From NCBI RefSeq assembly GCF_018143015.1, contig NC_054746.1, forward strand, positions 40,302,687-40,366,686: 64,000 nt of DNA, in the 5' to 3' direction. The notes under the pieces were generated by a model. It was not told where the DNA came from and searched no databases. It worked only from the letters and a program-made list of their open reading frames with translations. Position 1 is the first letter of the stretch, and the number at the start of each line of letters is the position of its first letter. The DNA comes from Lytechinus variegatus (Eukaryota; Echinodermata; Echinoidea; Temnopleuroida; Toxopneustidae). Positions 57,801 to 64,000 of this stretch are shown piece by piece. The position numbers were made by a program, and so were the translations under genes.

Positions 57801-58590
57801 AATTCAATTCATTATTTTCTCTTTCAATCTTTTTACATTTGCAATGATAGTTCAATATACATATTTACAAAATATAACATAATACTATGAAATCGAAAGA
57901 GAAGGAGACCAGCTAAAAAGCAGAGGGTGAAGGCCCCCTTTCATAAGTATATTTCATGAATAGAAAATAAGATAAAATAAAGAAATAAACAATACATATA
58001 TATAATGAATAAAAATAAACAAAAACAAAAATAAATACATAAAAATAAATATAAATGAATCAGTATACACTGTATACAGAAATCATAAAACGATATACAA
58101 AGAAAAATTAACAAACACATTTACATATAGTAGTTCTGAATTACATTACTTTGTGAAAAAAACGATAATCTAATATGAATTCAGAAGATATTTTTTAAGT
58201 TTTCCTTTGAAATTTTGTATTGAATTACATTGTATAATATCCTTTGAAAAAGAATTTCATAATTTTGGACCAGCAAAAACAAATGTTTTCTGTGCAAACG
58301 ATGTTCTATTCAGAGGTAAATGAAAGGAACTCTCCTGGCTGGCGAGTGAAGAGCTTATGAACTGTATCATTTTTTTACAAACATATTATTAAAAGGTAAC
58401 GGTATATAATTGTTTATTAATAAGCTTGTACATCAACTGTCCAAGCTGAAAAGAATACTACTTTAAGCTTCAAGATTTTATTTTTCAAAAACAGAATATT
58501 TGTATGTGCCCTGAATTCTGCATGACTAATACGAATCACAATTAATTTGAGAATTCGCTGCATTATACACTCACAGCCAAAAGGGAGTCT
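57801..58590. repeat. AT-rich tail region, possibly the LINE 3' end
   Basis: TATTCAATTCAATTCATTATT followed by long A/T-rich text with AAATAAATAT repeats. It may be the 3' part of the minus-strand LINE whose RT lies at 60170-61250, but no coding motif was recognised here. Confidence 0.3.
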
Positions 58591-58591
58591 G

Positions 58592-58809
58592 GGTGACTCC
58601 CGATTGGGAGTCCATGCAGCAAACGGTTGACTCTATGTCAAAATTAACTCCATGTTGGGAGTCATCTGACTCCCCTGGAGAGTCATGATATATGACTCCC
58701 CAGGGGAGTCAGGAAATATTGACTCCCCAGGGGAGTCAGATGACTCCCAACATGGAGTTAATTTTGACATAGAGTCAACCGTTTGCTGGACTCCCAATTG
58801 GGAGTCACC
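58592..58809. repeat. 218-bp near-perfect palindromic element of GACTCCC/GGGAGTC words
   Basis: The arms 58592-58685 and 58720-58809 are almost perfect reverse complements (for example AAACGGTTGACTCTATGTC / GACATAGAGTCAACCGTTT). The 34-bp spacer itself contains the perfect palindrome GACTCCCCAGGGGAGTC. Similar words continue to about 58875. The high arm identity means it is young or actively corrected. Confidence 0.85.
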
Positions 58810-59329
58810 TCAACTCCCCTGGAGAGTCGTCATGACTCCATTTGGGGGGTCATCCAGACTCCATATGGAGGGTCTAAGAGGGGAAAGAAACACATAAGTC
58901 CAATATTAATAGGCATGAAGCACCTAACATGTCAAAGATATTGAAAATTAAATTAACATAAGCAAATAATAAGGAACATTACACAATGATGTTCTTTAAT
59001 GGTTCCTGAATGCAAAGTTTTTAATGGTTCAAAATTCTGCACATATTCTGGCCCGCATAAATACAATTGTTGGACAAATTTTGTAAAACAATAAAATACA
59101 TTTAAAAATGATAAGCACTGAAATCTTTTAATGGGTATTCAATAAGAATGCAGAAAAGGAGTATCTAGATCAAACTTATTGGGCCCTTATTTACAAATTA
59201 ATGGCCAATTAAGTAATTTCATACATTAATTAATTGAAAATCAAGCTGAATAATTGCCAAATAATTACGTATATATAGTTCTGTAGATAACGTTGGTTGT
59301 AATACGCGTGCCAATTTTCGTCTTGATTT

Positions 59330-59960
59330 CGCGGTCAATGACCAAGATCTTGGTAAGAGGGTCTTTTTAGGCATCTATAACATCAAGGCGATGACAGTGT
59401 CTTTACCAGCCTCTCTGTTTCTGGTCAATTTTCCTGCGAGTGACATGAACGCTTGTTTTGTGAAACCTGGATCACCATCAATCCTATAGACACAAGTCAA
59501 ATCTTTCTGACGTATTCATAAGCCTTTACCGAGTAGAATTGTAATGTGAATGCAAATGACTTCAGCTCCTCAGGATAAGCAGATGATTTTTCCTCTTTTT
59601 GTACTCAATGATTCTAGTCATCACTTCTTTAGGTATGCCGTCTACAATCCCTTCAAGTAAGGCTGCACAATTTGTAGAAATCAGCTGATCATTCCGTAGC
59701 TCATCGACGACACCATGCAGGGTCTCTACCTTTCGTTTCAAACGGCGTGTTCGTTGATGGACTACTTTTAGTTTCTCTCTGCATTTTTCCAGTCTGTCTT
59801 CGGACAGGTTTAACCTGCGCGTCAATTTCCGTGGCGAATCCATTGTAGCATAACTGTGCTCAGCCAGAGGATCAGCTGATGTACTTTGCTGTGGCAGTGG
59901 ACTAGAATGAACATCTGGTTCCTTCAAAGGTGGTGTAGAAACACGGACAGCAGGAAATTT
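59330..59960 (-). mobile_element. P-element-like (THAP-family) transposase remnant
   Basis: On the minus strand, 59927-59562 gives SPRKLTRRLNLSEDRLEK, a coiled-coil block RTRRLKRKVETLHGVVDELR, and LLEGIVDGIPKEVMTRI. After a frame change come YPEELKSFAFTLQFYSVKAY and EYVRK, then DGDPGFTKQAFMSLAGKL ending ALML. This order matches P-element/THAP9 transposases, but the LPHPxTIRxWY segment expected before DGxPGFT is missing. An acceptor-like ATATTTAG lies at about 59963. The THAP finger and most of the catalytic domain are absent, so it is broken. Confidence 0.75.
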
Positions 59961-60049
59961 CTAAATATTTGATAAAGAAGAGATAAAATAAAAAATTTAA
60001 AAGGATTATCCCATGCAAAGAACAATTAAACTATGTTGATAAAAAAAGT

Positions 60050-60165
60050 CTAATCACTAAGAATTAGCTAATTCCATTGACGATAAACTTTCTTGGAAAA
60101 CACAAATTGATAATGTTTTTAAAATCATTGCTCGCAACATTGGTGTCATTAAAAAATTAAGTCAG
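60050..60165 (+). mobile_element. short LINE RT fragment
   Basis: DDKLSWKTQIDNVFKIIAR and NIGVIKKLSQ match the thumb-region pattern (DxxLxWxxHIxxVxxKxxxxIGxL) of Jockey-like LINEs. It lies next to an oppositely oriented LINE fragment. Confidence 0.6.
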
Positions 60166-60169
60166 TCTT

Positions 60170-61250
60170 ACCCCCATTATATTTTGTTATCATATCATTC
60201 AACTTTTCAAGAATTTTAGATAGGTTTGTAAGCAAAGAAATGGGTCTGTAGTTACTTGCTATAAAGAGCTATCACCCTTTTTGAAGACTGGTATTATCTT
60301 TCCCGATAATAATGACAAATTGAATACATGTATATAAATAAGAGGTTCAATTATATAATTCATAGTTTTCTGTAAAAGGATGTTATCAATGTTATCAAAT
60401 CCTGCACTTTTATTTAATTAGCTAATATATAATTTTAATCATGTGCGTTCGTGAAAAAAACACAGAACTTTGATTTCTATCTCCCAGATATTGATGAAAT
60501 GAATGGAAATTTGTTGGTATACTTCTAGAGAGCTCAAATCCAACTTGTGAAAAATAATTATTGAAAATATTTGCCATCTGAATTTTATCTTCAATAAGAA
60601 TAATTATGCATAAGCGTAGTTATCTTTGAAAACTTTGGTCCATTATTGATGGTAGAATTCATCAATTTCCATGTTTTTTAAGATCATTCTTGCATTGATT
60701 AAATTGATCATGGTAATATGCCTTTTTAGCAGTATGGATGACCCCTAATGGTATATTCTTATAATTGGTATATTGGCTCCGAGTATTCTCAGTTAGTCTT
60801 GATAATCGATTTTTTTTTATTTATCGAACGAAGAATTGAATTCGTTGTCCAAGGTAATATAGGTGTGATCTTTTATAATTTTTGGACTAGGGCTTTGCAA
60901 TTAAGGGATATTTTCATTAACATGACTCATGAAGATATCAATAAATGATTCGTAGGACTCGTCAAGACATAAATACATCATCCCAATTAAGTTTCTTCTT
61001 CTAAACTCTGTTTCAAACGAAATATATTTATAGGCCAATAATCGGGAAAATTGTTTGGCTGATATTGATGAGAGCAAAACCCCGGGAACAATACATGAAA
61101 ATTGGGAAATGATCAGACATGTCTGAGATAATCTAATACCAGCTTTAAATTCTGAACGTATATTGGAGAAAAAATTGTCAATCAGAGATGCGGAAGTATT
61201 AGTAATTCTATAAGTGTCAAAAAGGAGGTAGAAAGGAATGTCTCATATCA
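60170..61250 (-). mobile_element. degenerate LINE endonuclease-RT linker and RT start
   Basis: On the minus strand, SEFKAGIRLSQTCLIISQ (end of the endonuclease region) is followed by a long linker and then SAGFDNIDNILL and KIIPVFKKGD with a diverged SNYRPISLL-type block at about 60290-60230. Many stops interrupt it. Confidence 0.6.
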
Positions 61251-61261
61251 ATCGAAAAATA

Positions 61262-61470
61262 AAAAATAGACCTTGTAAAAGATGAATTTTTCCCTGAATC
61301 GAAATAATCTCTTTTGCACATATTAATTGTACAAGAAAAAAGGATGAAAGATAATTAGACGAAAAACGTCCCTACAGGCTACACACACCTTCAATATTAA
61401 CCTCCATACCCCCTCCCCTTCATCTCTCCCCCAGACACTCACACAAGCTCACTTCAACTCACCACTATAC
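61262..61470. repeat. third segment of the interrupted 34565-35040 family repeat
   Basis: TTGTAAAAGATGAATTTTTCC, AATAATCTCTTTTGCA, CCATACCCCCTCCCC and CACTCACACAAGCTCACTTC match 34805-35030 in order. Confidence 0.65.
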
Positions 61471-61493
61471 ACTCAGCGGCTCGGTGTAAAAAT

Positions 61494-61645
61494 TGCAGAG
61501 GTATATGATGGCAAAGGTAAAAATGGCAGAGGTAAAAATGGCAAAGGTTAAAATGGCAGAGGTAAAAAATGGCAGAGGTAAAAATGGCAAAGGTAAAAAT
61601 AGCAGAGTTAAAAATGACAGAGGTATAAATGGCCAGGAAACCCCC
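61494..61645 (+). repeat. minisatellite, about 10 copies of GGCAGAGGTAAAAAT
   Basis: Units of about 15-16 bp alternate GGCAGAGGTAAAAAT and GGCAAAGGTAAAAAT with few substitutions and open frames on both strands (period 15), which explains the apparent repetitive peptides. Confidence 0.9.
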
Positions 61646-61879
61646 ATGGCATGCCAAAACAATCCAAAAGCCCCTTCGTTTGTAAAGTAGATTAAATAAC
61701 AAAGGTTCTGAGAAAATAAGAAAATATAATGTTGGACTAATGGAAAGGGTATTCTAGATCGTCTGCACCAAATTTATAACGCTTGAGTTGGTATTTCTTA
61801 ATTTTTTTCTTGGACTTACATGCACGGCCTTCTCATGTCAAATCGCTCTTCAATGATGTGTAATTAACAGCCTCGTAAT

Positions 61880-63740
61880 GACCGGCCCGACCCCGAAAGG
61901 ATATTAAAAAAAAGTGAGGGGAAGAATTTGATAGACTTTATATAAAAATTTTCGCTCGTGCTTCGCGCTCGCATTGCCTGTGTAATGAATCCCATTCAAG
62001 AGGGTTAAATTACATTAATATATATACATCCAGTTCTGATATCAATTTGCACACAATTTTGTAGCTCGCACATCAAGCTTTCATTATTTTGTTTGATTCA
62101 CACGCATTGTTTGATTTGTGAGAAACCTTCGCACTCTCATAATTTAAATGGTGATACTTTTATCCTCTTCATTAATCACTAAAATCAGTCCTAATTGAGT
62201 CACTTTTCACGTTACTATATGACAAAATTTCGGCTCGCGCTTCGCGCTCGCATTGTTTAGTCGGATACTTATCTTTGTTCATGATTATAAAAACTGCTCT
62301 GAATCTTCAGTTCTAAGGACATAAAATATGAAAGATTTTTAGCTCGCGCTTCGCGCTCGCATTATATATTAAGACGACATGAGATACCTTATTTTGTTTA
62401 TAGCAATAAAAACTAACATATACTTAAAACTTCAGTCTTTAGTTAGGACTACCCCCTGAAAAAACCAACCCAAAAAACAGATGTAGCGGCCAATCGAGAA
62501 AAATGTTGATCAGAATATTTTTCGGCCCCCCCCCCCCCTATTGGCGAAAGCTGGATCCGCCCCTGCCAATGAACACTTAATGAAGGTATTTGTTGCATTC
62601 CTACTTTGAATGCATATCTTAGAGACTTCTTAGCATGTTGCACAATGCAGTTGACAAACTGTGAAATATACGGTGGCTGATTTCCGCCACTTTTTTTTCT
62701 TCCTAAATTACGGCGTTATAAAAACTTTAAAAAATAAAAAAAAAAATAGAAGAGAGAGAAGGGAAAGGGACTCGGAGAGATAGCAAAGAAAAGGAGGGGG
62801 AATAGACAGAAAAGAGGGAGAACGGAAGGGTCATAGCATTGTATGAACAGGATATTTTATTATTGTGCCCCGACCAACTTTGAGATTGATTTAGACAGAT
62901 TGATTTAGACATGGTGTGAAGAAAATGAAAGAAAATGACCACTATAATCTTTCATCTTCCTTTCCTTTCTTTCCTTTCTTTCCTTTTGTCATTTCTTTTT
63001 TGTTCCCGGTTTTAGAACTTTTTGGGGAGCTTGGGGCAGTGTTATCGGATGGGGTCCGGAACAATAATGGCACAAGGGTTTTTATCCTATAAGGAGGCAA
63101 AATAACATTTTCGGGGGAGGGTGACACAATTTTTTTAAATCGAGCGAGAAGTGCGAGCTAATTTTATCTCAAAATAATGGTGTCCCTACTGACTTGAAAA
63201 GGGACCTGTTAAGGACTAGCTGTTTGCATTAATTGTGTTATGAAGATGATATCTCACCAAATAAATAGTGTGAGCGCGAAGGGATGATACCTGGACGTTC
63301 TAAGCACTTTTTTGTCATCATGAACTGAATGGCTAATTATAAATCTAATTCGCTGAAAATATTTCAGTTATGAAAATTATGAACACGCAGGATATGTATC
63401 TCGCTAAAACAAATAATTAAAACTCTAATGACATTGGATTTTTAAGACCCATGTAAATAGATAATTTACTTATTTCAAGTATTAGTTACTGCGAGCGCGT
63501 AGCGCGAGCGACATCTTGAATTTATATAATGACCTGAAAGATCTATGTTAGTGACCAAAATTGTCGGGAGCTAAATGGTAAAGGTGAATGGATGAGAAAA
63601 TTTAAAGAACAAAAAAAAAGTTTTGGAGAATGATGACAATGTTTACTAAACATTTTTTTCTTCAAAAATTCGGGGGGGGGGGCAACTCACTGGGGCCTCA
63701 TCTTTTGGTGCCCCCCTATTCTGGGGGGAGCCCCCGGAAC
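61880..63740. mobile_element. repeat with inverted GCTCGCGCTTCGCGCTCGC modules
   Basis: The left part carries CGCTCGTGCTTCGCGCTCGCA (61957), GCTCGCGCTTCGCGCTCGCA (62232) and the same at 62343. The right part carries reverse-oriented forms (CGAGCGAGAAGTGCGAGC at 63141, GTGAGCGCGAAGG at 63269, GCGAGCGCGTAGCGCGAGC at 63492). This gives a foldback layout with a hAT-like piece nested at 62450-62572. The borders are not certain. Confidence 0.45.
62450..62572 (-). mobile_element. hAT-like element piece with CAGGGGCGGATCCAGC end
   Basis: GCTGGATCCGCCCCTG at 62557-62572 is the inverse of a CAGGGGCGGATCC-type hAT end and is preceded by a C-run. The start GGACTACCCCCTGAAAAAA at the left is not a clear TIR. 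Confidence 0.45.
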
Positions 63741-63817
63741 CTCGTGTTATTTTAAAACTTTGCAGATGGCCAACATTTTTTTTATCATATCGCGGGTATA
63801 TACACCACATATTATAT

Positions 63818-64000
63818 TAAAGGGATGGTCCGGGCTGAAAGTATGTATAGCTTAATAAATAGAGTAAAATTCACTTAGCAAAATGCCAAAAATTTCATCA
63901 AAATCGGATAACAAATACTAAAGTTATTGAAGTTTAAATTTTAGCAATATTTTGTGAAAAAAGTAGTCATGAATATTCATTAGGTGGGCTGATGATGTCA
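63818..64000. mobile_element. left arm of a second GGATGGTCC foldback, cut by the window end
   Basis: TTAAAGGGATGGTCCGGGCTG, AGAGTAAAATTCACTTAGCAAA, AAATTTCATCAAAATCGGATAAC and TGAATATTCATTAGGTGGGC follow the left arm of 11161-11797 in order. Confidence 0.75.

Noticed and set aside
58685-58897. 70-codon protein with DSPGES repeats
   Set aside because: It lies wholly in the GACTCCC palindrome.
61493-61702. Repetitive peptides on both strands
   Set aside because: Direct product of a 15-bp minisatellite; no start context, splice sites or domain.

Overview
The window looks like a piece of a deuterostome invertebrate nuclear genome, most likely an echinoderm and perhaps a sea urchin. The grounds are AT-rich, intron-rich DNA with GT-AG junctions, animal-type genes, a tRNA-derived SINE of the kind known from sea urchins, and a very dense population of short foldback DNA elements. 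The species call is an inference from repeat style; the gene calls rest on splice-phase-consistent exon chains read directly from the sequence.

Layout: (1) 1-1.5 kb: the 3' exon of a gene resembling SWIM-zinc-finger/MULE-type proteins (+). (2) 2.6-15.7 kb: repeat-rich spacer with a 426-bp tandem duplication, two copies of a 1.1-kb repeat that starts TTTTTGTCTCACCTGC, hAT-like MITEs, TTAA-flanked foldbacks and a CpG-rich promoter-like block near 9 kb. (3) 15.9-18.8 kb: a complete four-exon ERG28 gene (+), an ER membrane scaffold of sterol synthesis. (4) 24.2-33.5 kb (-): a complete NUDT14-like UDP-sugar pyrophosphatase gene whose last coding exon is present in three tandem, intact, phase-compatible versions. 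Its 4.7-kb first intron holds a degenerate LINE and nested foldbacks. (5) 33.9-39.1 kb: a 1.8-kb hAT-type element with its target duplication, hairpins and foldbacks. (6) 41.7-57.0 kb (-): a complete RRM/RGG/RS protein gene of the SR-splicing-factor type, with a first coding exon of only 7 nt and introns filled with nested repeats. (7) 57.2-64 kb: accessory DNA with an interrupted repeat, a 218-bp palindromic element, P-element-like transposase remnants, LINE remnants, a minisatellite and CG-rich palindrome modules.

The three complete genes are unrelated housekeeping functions (sterol synthesis, nucleotide-sugar turnover, RNA splicing) and do not form a pathway. ERG28 (+) and NUDT14 (-) are convergent; NUDT14 and the SR-like gene lie in tandem on the minus strand.

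Most unusual points: the triplicated NUDT14 terminal exon (a probable isoform switch in the C-terminal half of the enzyme); the 1.1-kb repeat family, whose internal units carry about 18 exact nuclear-receptor DR1 sites across the window; several foldback families with different ends but a shared internal core; and pre-miRNA-like hairpins, one in the likely 3' UTR of the SR-like gene. No retrovirus-like or LTR element was recognised.
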